This document shows positions 9,882 through 19,245 of a stretch of DNA of 53,745 nucleotides, piece after piece. The notes under the pieces are model-generated. The model saw nothing but the letters and a program-made list of their open reading frames with translations, did not search any database and was not told where the DNA came from. The stretch is from contig QHYE01000054.1 of NCBI GenBank assembly GCA_003224055.1, positions 39,102-92,846 on the forward strand. Direction: 5' to 3'. Made by a program: the position numbers and the translations under genes. Source of the stretch: Acidobacteriota bacterium. GTDB lineage: Bacteria; Acidobacteriota; Terriglobia; Acidiferrales; UBA7541. Position 1 is the first letter of the stretch. Every line of letters starts with the position of its first letter.

Positions 9882-10901
9882 CTATCTCGGTGAGGAAGGT
9901 GAATTCGCTACGGGCGGCGCTTCACTGGCCTTCTTCAACTCCTGGAATCGGTCAATTTCCTTCTTGGAAAGCTGGTCTTCCCCCAGGCGGTGATAGATGC
10001 GGCCCAGGAGATAGTGTGGCTCGGGATAGGCCGGATCCAGTGCGATGGCTTGATTCAGCGACAGAACGGCTGCCTGGTAGCTCCCCTGCTTCTCCAGGAC
10101 GCGGCCGAGCTGATAATGCGCTTGCGGAAGGCGGGGGTCGAAGCTGAGGGCTTCGCGCAAGTGCTTCTCGGCGTCCGCGAGTTGATTCACGGAAACGAGC
10201 GAACCAGCAAGATCCACGTGAGGCCAAGGCGAGTGCTTAGATTGGAGGCGATTCAGCTCGACGGCACGGTCAAAGTTCTTGATGGCTTCGTTGGATTGAC
10301 CAAGGTAGTCATAGCAAAGCCCCAGGCTGTCGTAAGCGCGCATCATCGTTGGATCCAGTCCAACGACCTTTTGCAATCGGGAAATGGCCACTGCGTAGTT
10401 GTGCGCATCGTAATCAAGGCGGGCGAGCCAGTAAAGGTACAGCGGATCTTGAGGCTGCGCGGCCACAAGCTTCTCCAGCTCCGGCCGCGCCCAGTCGCGC
10501 CGGTTGAGCCTTACGTAAGCCATTGCCAGCGTGAACCGGCTGCGGTCATCGAGAGGAGCTATAGCTTCCGCCTTTTTCCAGGCGATGGCGGAATTCAGGT
10601 ATTGGCCGTCCAGAAAGAAGATCGCGCCGGCCATGGTGAGCATTTTTGCGGTTCGAATGGATTTGGGATCACGCTCGGCTTCCTCGACGAGGATCGTTTC
10701 CGCGCGTTTGTAGTCTCTGTGCTTGAGGGCATCCTGGAGCTCGAGCCGGCGCGGTTCGCTGAGCTGCAAATCAGTTAGATCAGGTGGCACGGTTGCGGGG
10801 GCAGGACTCTCCTGGGCACCAGAGCGGTCTTGCGCGGACAAGAGAAACGGCAGGCATGAGCCGAACAAAGAGCAGGCAAATATGAAAACAGTTTTCTTCA
10901 T
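9882..10901 (-). CDS. Exported TPR protein
   Basis: A 339-residue protein with a signal peptide (MKKTVFIFACSLFGSCLPFLLSAQ). A Pro-rich linker follows, then TPR repeats over roughly residues 50-325, for example LYLYWLARLDYDAHNYAVAI and AHYQLGRVLEKQGSYQAAV. TPR arrays act as protein-protein docking solenoids; with the signal peptide this should act in the periplasm or at the outer membrane. It is the second gene of a minus-strand pair after a sister TPR gene (122 bp gap), read from the spacer that holds operator B. No enzymatic domain is visible. Confidence 0.8.
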   Translation of the reverse strand: MKKTVFIFACSLFGSCLPFLLSAQDRSGAQESPAPATVPPDLTDLQLSEPRRLELQDALKHRDYKRAETILVEEAERDPKSIRTAKMLTMAGAIFFLDGQYLNSAIAWKKAEAIAPLDDRSRFTLAMAYVRLNRRDWARPELEKLVAAQPQDPLYLYWLARLDYDAHNYAVAISRLQKVVGLDPTMMRAYDSLGLCYDYLGQSNEAIKNFDRAVELNRLQSKHSPWPHVDLAGSLVSVNQLADAEKHLREALSFDPRLPQAHYQLGRVLEKQGSYQAAVLSLNQAIALDPAYPEPHYLLGRIYHRLGEDQLSKKEIDRFQELKKASEAPPVANSPSSPR

Positions 10902-11023
10902 CGCTCTTTCGACATATTCCCCTGGCTAGGTCCTGCGGGCAGCATGATTTCCGCGCTTCCTCATCATGAGCGCTTCCGCGGGCAGGAGAGTCCGGCAGCC
11001 GTATACGCAGAATAGCGCGATGG

Positions 11024-11878
11024 CTAAGGCGTTGAAGCAGCGATCGCGGCCTCAATCCTCGCTCTTGCATCCAGTGCGGCCTTACTCTCCGGCACAAGCT
11101 TTAGTTCGAGCTGGACTTCCCCGAGTGCGTCGTCGAATTTTTTCAGTTCCAGCCAGATCAGAGCCATGGCCAGATGAATCTCCGGCAGCGTGGGATCGGA
11201 GCGCGCGGCTTGCCGGTAGGCGGCGATGGCCAGATCATACTTTTCCTGGATGACGTATTCTTGCCCGAGAGCCTGATGCACGCGTGCGGAATCGGGATTG
11301 ATGCCGGTGAGTTGGCCATAGGACCAGCCAGAGAGCTTCGCCCAGGCGGTGCCCAGTTGGTACGAATATTCCGGTTCTTGTGGAGCCAACTGCACAAGCT
11401 TCTGGTATTCCTGGACGGCAGCTATCCAGTTGTCCGAGACCTTGTAGGCTTTCGCCAACTGCAGATGGGCTTGAGGCTCTTCCGGCAACAGGGCGACGGC
11501 GCGCTTGAGTTCGCGCACGGCCTCGGCATTTTTTCGGAGCGCCAGGAGGCTGGAACCGAGGAGCAGGCGGGAAGGGCCGTAATTCGGTTGAAGAGCGAGG
11601 GCTTGACGAAATCGCGTGACCGCTTCGGGATGCTTGCTGCGCAGTTGCGCGATAACGCCGAGGTTGTGGTAGAGGAGAGGATGCTTGATTCCCTGCCGCA
11701 GGGCATCGGTGAACACTTGCTCAGCGGAATTCAGATCGCCGGATTTGAGAGCCTGGACGCCTGCGGCGATTTTTGTTTCAAACGAAGGCGGCAGGTTTTC
11801 CTGTGCGAGGGCATGCGCGGCGATGCAGAAGTACAGCAAGAGAAAGATTCCAAAGCGTGGGGCTCTAGAAGGACACAC
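11024..11878 (-). CDS. Exported TPR protein, start uncertain
   Basis: The stop is at 11024. GTG 11878 is taken as start because the signal peptide (PRFGIFLLLYFCIAAHALAQ) begins immediately after it. The frame stays open to an ATG at 12043, which would put about 55 extra residues before the signal. No good ribosome site supports either. TPR repeats fill the mature part (AEQVFTDALRQGIKHPLLYH, EAVTRFRQALALQPNYGPSR, AIAAYRQAARSDPTLPEIHL). It is transcribed away from operator B. A TATACT box at 12019-12014 on this strand could be its -10. Like its neighbours it is probably a periplasmic scaffold of the galactoside locus. Confidence 0.7.
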   Translation of the reverse strand: MCPSRAPRFGIFLLLYFCIAAHALAQENLPPSFETKIAAGVQALKSGDLNSAEQVFTDALRQGIKHPLLYHNLGVIAQLRSKHPEAVTRFRQALALQPNYGPSRLLLGSSLLALRKNAEAVRELKRAVALLPEEPQAHLQLAKAYKVSDNWIAAVQEYQKLVQLAPQEPEYSYQLGTAWAKLSGWSYGQLTGINPDSARVHQALGQEYVIQEKYDLAIAAYRQAARSDPTLPEIHLAMALIWLELKKFDDALGEVQLELKLVPESKAALDARARIEAAIAASTP

Positions 11879-12050
11879 GCCAGGGCGCGGGGGCTTCGCC
11901 CAAACACTCGAAGGGGAACCAGTGGATGTAAGTCCGGCACTTTGAGCAAATCGGTTCGAGCGCGCGAGATTGGTAAGGGCGGCCACGAGTAGTTTGGATA
12001 GAGACCGGTGGATAGTATAAAGGAGTGCGAAATTAGGCCGCATAGTAATT

Positions 12051-12071
12051 ATTTAAGCGCTTACGTATAAT
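12051..12071 (+). promoter_or_regulatory. LacI-type operator B overlapping a consensus -10 box
   Basis: TAAGCGCTTA (12054-12063) is a perfect 10-bp palindrome centred on CG, followed by CG as in the other operators. TATAAT, the exact -10 consensus, follows at 12066-12071 on the plus strand; the -35 is poor. The site lies between two divergent TPR gene pairs and could control both. Confidence 0.7.
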
Positions 12072-12123
12072 TGTGCGGGCGAGTATCTGGAAGTTCCCTG
12101 AAAACAGGCTCAAATCCTGGTTG

Positions 12124-13725
12124 ATGATGCGATTCCGCTGGCCGATTCCCGCTGTGACCCTATGCATTTCCTTGTGTGCTGCGCATTTTGGCCCTGCCTA
12201 TCCCAAACAGGACTACTCGACCGAAAGAGATCAAAAAATTCTGCAGATTCAACAACTGATTCAGGATCACGATTTGGCGGAGGCCAGCCGCAAAATCCTT
12301 GAAGCGGCAAAACAGTATCCTGCAGACGCCGGGCTGGACAACTTGCGGGGCATCGTCGAGGCGCAGCAGGGGAACTACGCCGCTGCGGAAAAGAGTTTCA
12401 GCCGGGCTCTGAAGAGGGAGCCGAAATTCACGGGTGCTTCCTTGAATTTAGGGCGGCTTTATCAAGAGAACTTTGCCGGCGATGCGCAGGCGCGGAGAAA
12501 GGCGCTCGGCGTTTACCTGGGAGTGCTGGCCTACGACCCCAAGAACGCGGAGGCGAATTACCAGAGCGCGGCGCTGTTGTTGGAACAAGGCAAGTACCAA
12601 GATTCGCTCGATCGCGTTTCGCGGCTCTCGGAAGAAAGCCAAACGGGAGCGCAGGTATTGTCCATCGTGTGCGCGGACTACGCTGGGCTTGGCGATCGAA
12701 AACAGACGGACGCTGCAGCGGCGCGCCTGCTCGCTGACGCAAATTTTTCCGAGGCGGATGCGCAGCAAGCGTTGCTGGGCCTGAGAACAGGGAAACGAGA
12801 CGACCTGGTTGTAACGCTACTCGAGAGTTTGGAGAAACGTCAGGCGTTGTCGCCGGAGCTGCTGCGCGCGCTGGGCTTGGCTTACGAAGGAGCGGACAGA
12901 CTGGTGGAGGCGCGAGCGGCGCTGGAAAGATCCATCACGCCGGAAAGCCTTACAGTTGGTTCGTTACTGGAGTTGGCGCGGGTCGCACGCAAGCAGAAAG
13001 ATTATCAGGGCGCGCTGGGATACTTGGCGCACGCGCGAGATCTGGAGCCGAAGAACGCGGGCATACACTACTATTTTGGGTTGGTGTGCATGGACTTGAG
13101 CCTCGTCGCGGAAGCGCGGAATTCCTTCGAGAAAGCCGTGCAGATCGAGCCTGAAAATCCGAACTACAACTATGCGATGGGGGTGAGCACGACTTTCCGG
13201 CATGACCCCGGGGAGGCTGTGCCGTATTTTGAGAAGTACCTGAGGTTGAGGCCGCAGGATCCGCGAGGAAAGCTGGCGCTGGGTGCAGCTCTTTTCCGGG
13301 CGAAGGATTATGAGGCAGCGGTTCCCCGACTGGAGGAAGCTGCCAAGACTGCCGAAACCGCGACGGCGGCACATTACTACCTTGGTGCGATCGCACTGCA
13401 AGAACGACGGCTTGAGGAAGCTCACAACGAATTGGAACTTGCTTTGAAGAGCAAACCAGATTACGTGGATGCACTCGCGGAGCTGGGCCAGTATTACTTG
13501 ATGCAGAAAGACTACGCGCAAGCAGAAAAGCAGATTCGGCGGGCGTTGGAGCTCGACCCGGAACACTACACGGCAAATTTCTACCTGCTCACGCTGTACA
13601 CGCGGACGCGGGATGCGCGCCAGGAAGCACAGGCGAAACACTTCGAGGAACTCAAGAAGCTCCTGGCGGAGAAGACGCAGGAAATCCTGCGCATCGTTGA
13701 AGTACGGCCGCTTGAAAACCCATGA
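12124..13725 (+). CDS. Exported TPR protein, large
   Basis: About 533 residues. ATG 12124 is chosen because the TATAAT box at 12066-12071 would start transcription near 12078, after the GTG at 12073, and because a signal peptide (MMRFRWPIPAVTLCISLCAA) starts here. More than ten TPR units follow, for example NYAAAEKSFSRALKREPKF, AGIHYYFGLVCMDLSLVAEA and AQAEKQIRRALELDPEHY, and the C-terminus is charged and probably helical. The stop overlaps the next TPR gene by ATGA, so the two are co-translated. A periplasmic scaffold is inferred; no catalytic motif was seen. Confidence 0.8.
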   Translation: MMRFRWPIPAVTLCISLCAAHFGPAYPKQDYSTERDQKILQIQQLIQDHDLAEASRKILEAAKQYPADAGLDNLRGIVEAQQGNYAAAEKSFSRALKREPKFTGASLNLGRLYQENFAGDAQARRKALGVYLGVLAYDPKNAEANYQSAALLLEQGKYQDSLDRVSRLSEESQTGAQVLSIVCADYAGLGDRKQTDAAAARLLADANFSEADAQQALLGLRTGKRDDLVVTLLESLEKRQALSPELLRALGLAYEGADRLVEARAALERSITPESLTVGSLLELARVARKQKDYQGALGYLAHARDLEPKNAGIHYYFGLVCMDLSLVAEARNSFEKAVQIEPENPNYNYAMGVSTTFRHDPGEAVPYFEKYLRLRPQDPRGKLALGAALFRAKDYEAAVPRLEEAAKTAETATAAHYYLGAIALQERRLEEAHNELELALKSKPDYVDALAELGQYYLMQKDYAQAEKQIRRALELDPEHYTANFYLLTLYTRTRDARQEAQAKHFEELKKLLAEKTQEILRIVEVRPLENP

Positions 13726-14684
13726 AGATGCTTCGCGACACGTCTCGTTCTGCTGCCTTCCCTTCCCTACTGTGCATTTTTTGTTTCCTACTGCTGGTGG
13801 CCACTGCGGGCGGGCAAACGTGCGGACAATCTTTGGCGCTGACCGAAAGCACCAAAGCGTTCTATCGCGGCGATTATTCGCGGGCCGCGGAACTGGCGGA
13901 AAAGCATCTGCGAGCTTACCCAAAGGATGTGCCGGTCAGATTGATTCTGGCGCGGGCGGAGCTTGCGCAGGGGAAATTCCAGCGAGCATTTGAGGGGCTT
14001 CAAAAGGTTCTGGCATCCGATCCGAAGAACATAGATGCGCTTTATTACCTATCGCTTATTGCGCGGGAACTTTCTCATCGGGAATATGAAAGACTTTTTT
14101 CGATTGCACCGGACTCCGATCGTGTCCACCAGCTTCTCGGCCAGGCGGCGCTGGCGGCGGAGAATAAGAACGAAGCGGAGGAGGAATTTCAGAAGGCACT
14201 GAAAGCCAATCCTCGATCCATCGAAGTGGCCATGGAACTGGCGGAACTGAAGCGCTCGCAATCCAAATTTGATGAAGCGATCGACTATTACACGCAAGCG
14301 GGACAGATCGGCCCGCTGAGCTATGAAATTGCGTATGGTTTGGGCGCTTGTTACACCTACAAGCAGGAGTATCCGCGAGCGATCGAATGGCTGCGCAAGG
14401 CTGTCGATTTGGCTCCGGATTCCGCGGCGGGCCGGTTTGCGCTTGGAAACGCACTGTTTCAGAATGGCCAGCTCGAAGCAGCCGTCCCGGAATTAAACGC
14501 TTCCCTGCAATTTGAGCCACGGATGAAGCAGGCGTATTTCCTGCTCGGACGTGCTTATTCGAAGCTCGGGCGTCAGGACGAGGCGAAGGCGGCGCTAAAG
14601 AAGCTAGACGAACTGAACCGTGCTGAAATACCGGGGCAGGACAAAAATTCCGCTGGCGACACGAATCCAAAACCGTACAAATAG
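13722..14684 (+). CDS. Exported TPR protein, coupled to the preceding one
   Basis: A 320-residue protein with a signal peptide (residues 1-31, ending VATAGGQ) and TPR repeats to about residue 300 (RAAELAEKHLRAYPKDVPVR, AIEWLRKAVDLAPDSAAGRF, QAYFLLGRAYSKLGRQDEAK). The repeat register is interrupted near residues 115-125, where a half-repeat is missing (ARELSHREYERLFSIAPDSD). Its ATG overlaps the stop of the upstream TPR gene. A charged, Asn/Lys-rich tail ends the protein. It is the fourth TPR gene around operator B. Confidence 0.8.
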   Translation: MKMLRDTSRSAAFPSLLCIFCFLLLVATAGGQTCGQSLALTESTKAFYRGDYSRAAELAEKHLRAYPKDVPVRLILARAELAQGKFQRAFEGLQKVLASDPKNIDALYYLSLIARELSHREYERLFSIAPDSDRVHQLLGQAALAAENKNEAEEEFQKALKANPRSIEVAMELAELKRSQSKFDEAIDYYTQAGQIGPLSYEIAYGLGACYTYKQEYPRAIEWLRKAVDLAPDSAAGRFALGNALFQNGQLEAAVPELNASLQFEPRMKQAYFLLGRAYSKLGRQDEAKAALKKLDELNRAEIPGQDKNSAGDTNPKPYK

Positions 14685-14691
14685 GAAGAAC

Positions 14692-14713
14692 GGCCCGTCT
14701 CAGAAGCCGGGCC
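14692..14713 (+). terminator. Weak hairpin between convergent genes
   Basis: GGCCCG (14692-14697) pairs with CGGGCC (14708-14713) just after the TPR operon. The loop is 10 bases and no T run follows, so terminator function is doubtful. Confidence 0.3.
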
Positions 14714-14785
14714 CTGCACTGGCACGGAGGCAGACTGCATGATTTTAGAAATGCGGACTGCGGCCCCAGAGTTTCCGTCGCAAGG

Positions 14786-15958
14786 CTATTTGGAAACTTT
14801 CACCAGCATTACGCCGTGGGTCGGCACATCGGCCGAGTAGGAATTTTGTATCGTGCCGAGATCCTTGTGATCCAGGAGATCTCGGAGTTTCGCAGAGGCA
14901 GGCGCGCCGATGGATTTAAAGTCGAGCGTCATCTTAGTGGCCGATTCACTGCGATTGAAAAGCCCCACGGCCTGACTCCCATCGGCGAGCGGCTTTACCC
15001 AAATTTCCAGCGGCCCTTCCTGCCACACGCGACGCCCCTGTACGCCTTTTGCGTCCTGATCGACGGCAAGAATCTCGGAATTCATGAGCAGCTCTTTTGT
15101 TTCGGGCGACATACTTCGCAAATCGTTTCCCGCGAGCAGAGGAGCTGCAAGGATTGCCCATAGCGCCATGTGAGTGCGGTATTCATCGCGCTTCATACCG
15201 CCATTTCCAACCTCCAGCATGTCCGGGTCGTTCCAGTGTCCAGGACCGGCAAACTTTTCCAGACCGTTCTGCCCGAATCCGATCAAGGTCATGCGGTCGT
15301 ACGTATCATTGATGTCTCCGGTGGTGCGCCACAAGTTGCCGGTGGTGGGTCCCCAGCGCCAGGGCGTCTTCACTCCCCAGTTACAGATGCTGAACACGAT
15401 GGGGCGGCCCGAGTGCACCAGCGCATCGCGGAACTTCGCGTACTGGACTTCCGGATCGAGGCCTTCCGAATTGCACCAGTCAATTTTTACGTAATCGATT
15501 CCCCATGAGGCATAGGTCTTGGCATCCTGATCTTCGTGATTCAAGCTGCCGGGCCGCTTTTCGCAGGTGCCCGTGCCCGCGTCGGTATAAAGACCGAGCT
15601 TAAGGCCTTTGCTGTGCACATGATCCGCGAGGGCCTTCATTCCTTCGGGGAATCTTGTGGGATCTGCGACGATGGTTCCCGAGGCATCACGGCTCACCTG
15701 CCAGCAGTCGTCGATGTTCACATACTGGTAGCCGGCGGCTTGCATGCCACTGCTGACCATGGCGTCGGCCATTTCACGAATGAGTTTGTCGCTGACGTTG
15801 CAGCCAAACTTGTTCCAACTATTCCATCCCATCGGCGGAGTTTGCGCAAGAGACGCGGAAGACTGGCCGGAGGCTGCGGGTGTAAGTAAGATCACAGAAG
15901 TGGCGACGAGGAGACAGGCAAGAAACGCAAGAATAGGAAAAGGCCGCTGAAAGCTCAT
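14786..15958 (-). CDS. GH27 alpha-galactosidase, exported
   Basis: A 390-residue protein: signal peptide (about 1-30), then the GH27 (beta/alpha)8 domain starting TPPMGWNSWNKFG and a small beta-sandwich at the C-terminus. The retaining mechanism needs two Asp. The nucleophile is D160 in YVKIDWC and the acid/base lies in GHWNDPDM (D244/D246). It releases terminal alpha-galactosyl residues. ATG 15958 is preferred over the in-frame TTG 15970 because GAGGA lies 4-5 bases before it. Operator C begins 23 bp upstream of the start, so it should be under the LacI-type repressor. A second GH27 protein at 40672 differs at the nucleophile. Confidence 0.93.
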   Translation of the reverse strand: MSFQRPFPILAFLACLLVATSVILLTPAASGQSSASLAQTPPMGWNSWNKFGCNVSDKLIREMADAMVSSGMQAAGYQYVNIDDCWQVSRDASGTIVADPTRFPEGMKALADHVHSKGLKLGLYTDAGTGTCEKRPGSLNHEDQDAKTYASWGIDYVKIDWCNSEGLDPEVQYAKFRDALVHSGRPIVFSICNWGVKTPWRWGPTTGNLWRTTGDINDTYDRMTLIGFGQNGLEKFAGPGHWNDPDMLEVGNGGMKRDEYRTHMALWAILAAPLLAGNDLRSMSPETKELLMNSEILAVDQDAKGVQGRRVWQEGPLEIWVKPLADGSQAVGLFNRSESATKMTLDFKSIGAPASAKLRDLLDHKDLGTIQNSYSADVPTHGVMLVKVSK

Positions 15959-15978
15959 AATTCCTCGCAAAATTGGGG

Positions 15979-16006
15979 TACGTAACCGCTTACGCGGAGT
16001 CTAGCA
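15979..16006 (-). promoter_or_regulatory. LacI-type operator C and possible promoter of the GH27 gene
   Basis: CGTAACCGCTTACG at 15981-15994 is exactly the reverse complement of the 14-bp core of operator A. On the minus strand TGCTAGACT (16006-15998) resembles an extended -10 box, which would put the start of transcription inside the operator. The divergent FG-GAP gene at 16158 could also respond. Confidence 0.7.
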
Positions 16007-16157
16007 CGCGACGTCAAAAAGTGCGATGCTATTCAACCCTGGAAAAATATTCGCGTGCGACGCGGTTATGCCGCGCGAGTCGAACCGCTTTCGATGGGGA
16101 CAACTCACTGAGTGGCACGGACCGATGCAGCATTGAAGGTTAGCGAACCGGAGCCAG

Positions 16158-17993
16158 ATGACATTTCCTCTATCCAAATTTCTTCCTGTACTACTTTTTA
16201 TGCCGGTTTTGTTCGCCCTCAGCGGAGCGGCTCAGGAGCCTGAGGATCGCAAAACGCAGAAGCCAGAGTCCATGGGCGTGGCGACCGGCACTCCTCATGC
16301 TCCGGTAAGAGACGCCCTATCCCGTCCGATCACTGCCGGAGGATTTGTTGACGGCGCGCCGGTGGTATTCACGGACATCACGAAGCAGGCAGGGCTGGCC
16401 AAATTCTTGCACCGTTCCGGGGGCCCGGAGAAGGCCACGATTCTCGAGACTCCGGGTTCCGGGGTGGCCTTGCTCGACTATGACAATGACGGGTGGCTGG
16501 ACATTTATCTGCTCAACGGTTCCACATTCGGTGCGCTGAAGGGGAAGGAGGCCGCTCCTCGCGCCATGCTGTTTCACAACAATCACGACGGCACGTTTAC
16601 CGACGTCACGGACAAGGCGGGCGTGGCGAACGAGCGATGGGGCTTCGGCGTAGCCGTGGGCGATTACGATAACGATGGCTGGCCGGACCTGTACGTTGCC
16701 AATTATGGAAAGAACCGTCTCTACCACAACAATCATGATGGAACGTTCACGGACGTGGCGGAGAAGGCAGGTGTGACGTTGGGGGGATGGTCCACGGGAC
16801 CGACGTGGGGCGACTACGACCACGATGGCCTGCTGGATCTGTTTGTTCCGGGCTACGTGAAATTTGACGCAGACCACCCTCCTATCGCCGGCCAGGGAGG
16901 AATTCCGGCCAGCGCGTGCCAATTTCGTGGCGTGAATCTCCTGATGTGCGGGCCTCGTGGGCTGCCGGGCGAGAGCGACCATCTGTTTCACAATAACGGC
17001 GACGGGACTTTCACGGACGTGAGCAAAAAGGCCGGCGTCTCCGACCCGCAGGGCTACTACGGTCTCGCCTCGGTGTTTGTGGATGTGGATGACGACGGCT
17101 GGGTTGACCTGGTAGTGGCCAACGATTCCGTGCCCCGGTGTCTCTATCGCAATCTTCACGATGGCACGTTCGAAGACGTGAGTTACCTGTCGGGTTTTGC
17201 TCTGACTAACGAGGGGCTTGCACAAGCATCCATGGGAATCGCGGTGGGGGATTACAATCGAGATGGACGAGTCGATTTTCTGATCACGACATTTTCGGAC
17301 GATTACAAAACACTTTACAGAAATGACGGCAACAACAATTTCTCAGATGTGACGTACCCAGCGGGCTTGGGCACACCGACGATTCCCTTCCTCGCCTGGG
17401 GTGCCGGCTTTCTGGACTTTGATAATGATGGGTTCCTGGACTTATTTATTGCCAATGGGCACGTCTACCCATCGGTGGACCAGCGGGATTGGGGCACAAC
17501 CTGGGCCGAACGGCCGCAGCTTTTCCGCAATCTGGACGGGACCAAGTTTCAGGAAGTTCCTCCCGCGACCGGAAGTGGCTTGGCGGATGTCATTCCGGCA
17601 CGAGGGGCCGCGTTCGGGGACCTGTTCAACGATGGCCACACAGACGTCGTCCTGAACAATATGGATTCCGCTCCGGCGCTGCTTCGGAATGTGATGAAGA
17701 ACGGCAACCATTGGATCACGCTCCAATTGGCGGGAGGACTAAAGATCCCGCGGGACGCTATTGGCGCGAAAGTTTTTCTTAGTACAGGCAGTGTGTGCCA
17801 GCGGGCAGACGTCATCAGCGGAGGGAGCTACGGGTCCAGTTCCGATCAGCGCGTTCATTTCGGGTTGGGGTCCGCCACTAGAGTGGATAAGTTAGAGATT
17901 CAATGGCCGAGCGGAAAAAGAGAAGAGGTGGTGGTGCCCGGTGTGGATCGGATTCTCAAGGTCGTGGAGGGACAGGGAGTCATTGAGAAATAA
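16158..17993 (+). CDS. FG-GAP repeat / UnbV (CRTAC1-type) secreted protein
   Basis: A 611-residue protein with a Sec signal peptide (1-25). It has seven calcium-binding FG-GAP/VCBS-like repeats, each with a DxDxDG loop, for example [46 protein letters not shown] and [16 protein letters not shown]; these build an integrin-like beta-propeller. The C-terminal UnbV/ASPIC domain spans about residues 515-605 (NHWITLQLAG, SGGSYGSSSDQRVHFGLG, DKLEIQWPSG). The molecular role of UnbV domains is poorly known. A GGAG site precedes ATG 16158. The heptahaem cytochrome follows after 49 bp, probably in one operon, and a homologue faces it from the other side. Confidence 0.88.
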   Translation: MTFPLSKFLPVLLFMPVLFALSGAAQEPEDRKTQKPESMGVATGTPHAPVRDALSRPITAGGFVDGAPVVFTDITKQAGLAKFLHRSGGPEKATILETPGSGVALLDYDNDGWLDIYLLNGSTFGALKGKEAAPRAMLFHNNHDGTFTDVTDKAGVANERWGFGVAVGDYDNDGWPDLYVANYGKNRLYHNNHDGTFTDVAEKAGVTLGGWSTGPTWGDYDHDGLLDLFVPGYVKFDADHPPIAGQGGIPASACQFRGVNLLMCGPRGLPGESDHLFHNNGDGTFTDVSKKAGVSDPQGYYGLASVFVDVDDDGWVDLVVANDSVPRCLYRNLHDGTFEDVSYLSGFALTNEGLAQASMGIAVGDYNRDGRVDFLITTFSDDYKTLYRNDGNNNFSDVTYPAGLGTPTIPFLAWGAGFLDFDNDGFLDLFIANGHVYPSVDQRDWGTTWAERPQLFRNLDGTKFQEVPPATGSGLADVIPARGAAFGDLFNDGHTDVVLNNMDSAPALLRNVMKNGNHWITLQLAGGLKIPRDAIGAKVFLSTGSVCQRADVISGGSYGSSSDQRVHFGLGSATRVDKLEIQWPSGKREEVVVPGVDRILKVVEGQGVIEK

Positions 17994-18042
17994 CCGGCAC
18001 GATCTGGAAGCTGCTGCCTCCCGGAGTGGATACCGGAGAACC

Positions 18043-19230
18043 ATGCTTCCGCGCCCAGTAGCTCGCCTGCTTCCCTTCTGTCATGGCGCTCTGTGCTTGC
18101 TTCAACTTTCCTGCATTACGACTGCGCAGACGCGTCAGGAGAAGGTAACCGACTTGTCCAATTTTCGTCCGCGGAAGGAAATGCCTGGCGAAAGTTTCGT
18201 GGGCCAAGAGGCTTGCGCGAGCTGTCACGCGGAGAAGAGCCGCACTCAATCGCACACCGCGATGCGGCATGCCCTGAGTATTCCTTCCGAAAGCGATGTG
18301 CTGCGAGCCCACCCAAGGATGACTTTTCAGACCGGGGAGTACTCTTACGAGATCGTAAACGACAGCAAACAAAACTCGTATCGCGTGACCAACGGAAAAG
18401 AGACCATCAGCGAGCCGATACTCTACGCGTTCGGGAATGCACACGTCGCGCAAACTTATGTCTACCGCCGCAACGGGAAGCTTTATGAAGGTCGCGTAAG
18501 CTATTACGCGGCGATCGATGGATTGGACTGGACGATCGGAGACGTTCTCCATCCTCCGCCGAGCCTGGAGGAGGCCGCGGGCCGGGACATCAGTGGCGAT
18601 GAAGCCCGGAACTGCTTCAGTTGCCACGGTACTGCTGCCGTGGTCAGTACCAAACTTCAACTCGATCGATTGATTCCCGGGGTGACCTGCGAGGCCTGTC
18701 ACGGGCCGGGAGGGAGCCACGCTTCCATCATGCTCTTTACGCCCGGAGCGAGCGTGGATATTTTCAATCCCAAGAAACTTGATGCAGAAAGTCTTTCACA
18801 GGAATTTTGCGGGGCTTGCCATCGGGGAGTGGACACTGTGGCGATGATGCCCGACCTCGGGGGCGTCAACAATATCCGTTTTCAGCCTTATCGCTTGTTC
18901 AACAGCCGTGGGCACGATTCCAAAGATGCGCGGCTTGCCTGTACGGCTTGCCACGACCCCCACGTGGATCTGAAACACGGGGACAACTCATACGATTCCA
19001 ACTGCACGAATTGCCATGCGACGCGCAGTGCGGGACGGGCGTCGCTGGAGAAAAGCGTCGCAACAGATGGCAAACGAGCGGCTGTTAGTCCCGCGGGCAA
19101 ACCATGTCCTGTGGCAAGCGAGCGGTGCGTGAGCTGTCACATGCCAAAGGTGGAGTTACCGGGCGCGCACTTCAAGTTTACCGACCATCGCATTCGAATC
19201 GCGCGGGAAGGTGAAGCGTATCCTTACTGA
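18043..19230 (+). CDS. Periplasmic seven-haem cytochrome c
   Basis: A 395-residue protein with seven CxxCH haem sites, in order CASCH, CFSCH, CEACH, CGACH, CTACH, CTNCH and CVSCH. The spacing, with CHGPGGSH and CTACHDPH surroundings, resembles multihaem cytochromes of the c554/DmsE type. It should carry electrons in the periplasm. ATG 18043 is chosen: CCGGAGAACC precedes it and a hydrophobic signal segment follows (LLPFCHGALCLLQLSCITTA). An upstream frame to 17941 overlaps the FG-GAP gene. It is co-oriented with and 49 bp after the FG-GAP/UnbV gene, and convergent with a second one. The electron donor is not evident; association with the UnbV proteins is inference. Confidence 0.9.
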   Translation: MLPRPVARLLPFCHGALCLLQLSCITTAQTRQEKVTDLSNFRPRKEMPGESFVGQEACASCHAEKSRTQSHTAMRHALSIPSESDVLRAHPRMTFQTGEYSYEIVNDSKQNSYRVTNGKETISEPILYAFGNAHVAQTYVYRRNGKLYEGRVSYYAAIDGLDWTIGDVLHPPPSLEEAAGRDISGDEARNCFSCHGTAAVVSTKLQLDRLIPGVTCEACHGPGGSHASIMLFTPGASVDIFNPKKLDAESLSQEFCGACHRGVDTVAMMPDLGGVNNIRFQPYRLFNSRGHDSKDARLACTACHDPHVDLKHGDNSYDSNCTNCHATRSAGRASLEKSVATDGKRAAVSPAGKPCPVASERCVSCHMPKVELPGAHFKFTDHRIRIAREGEAYPY

Positions 19231-19245
19231 GGATTTCGAGGAGGA

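Noticed and set aside
10511-10520. TTACGTAAGC resembling an operator half-site
   Set aside because: It lies inside a TPR coding region and lacks the TAAnCGnTTA arrangement.
12073-12123. GTG start for the large TPR gene
   Set aside because: The TATAAT box at 12066-12071 would place transcription start after this codon, and the signal peptide begins at ATG 12124.
16317-17225. Long minus-strand frame opposite the FG-GAP repeats
   Set aside because: Its Val/Ile/His-rich repeats mirror the DxDxDG repeats of the real gene, so it is a shadow.
18493-18510. Palindrome CGCGTAA-GCTA-TTACGCG with the same TAA/TTA spacing as the LacI-type operators
   Set aside because: It lies inside the cytochrome c coding region and its centre is not CG, which LacI proteins normally need. 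Kept out of the regulon as probable coincidence, though it could be tested as an auxiliary site.
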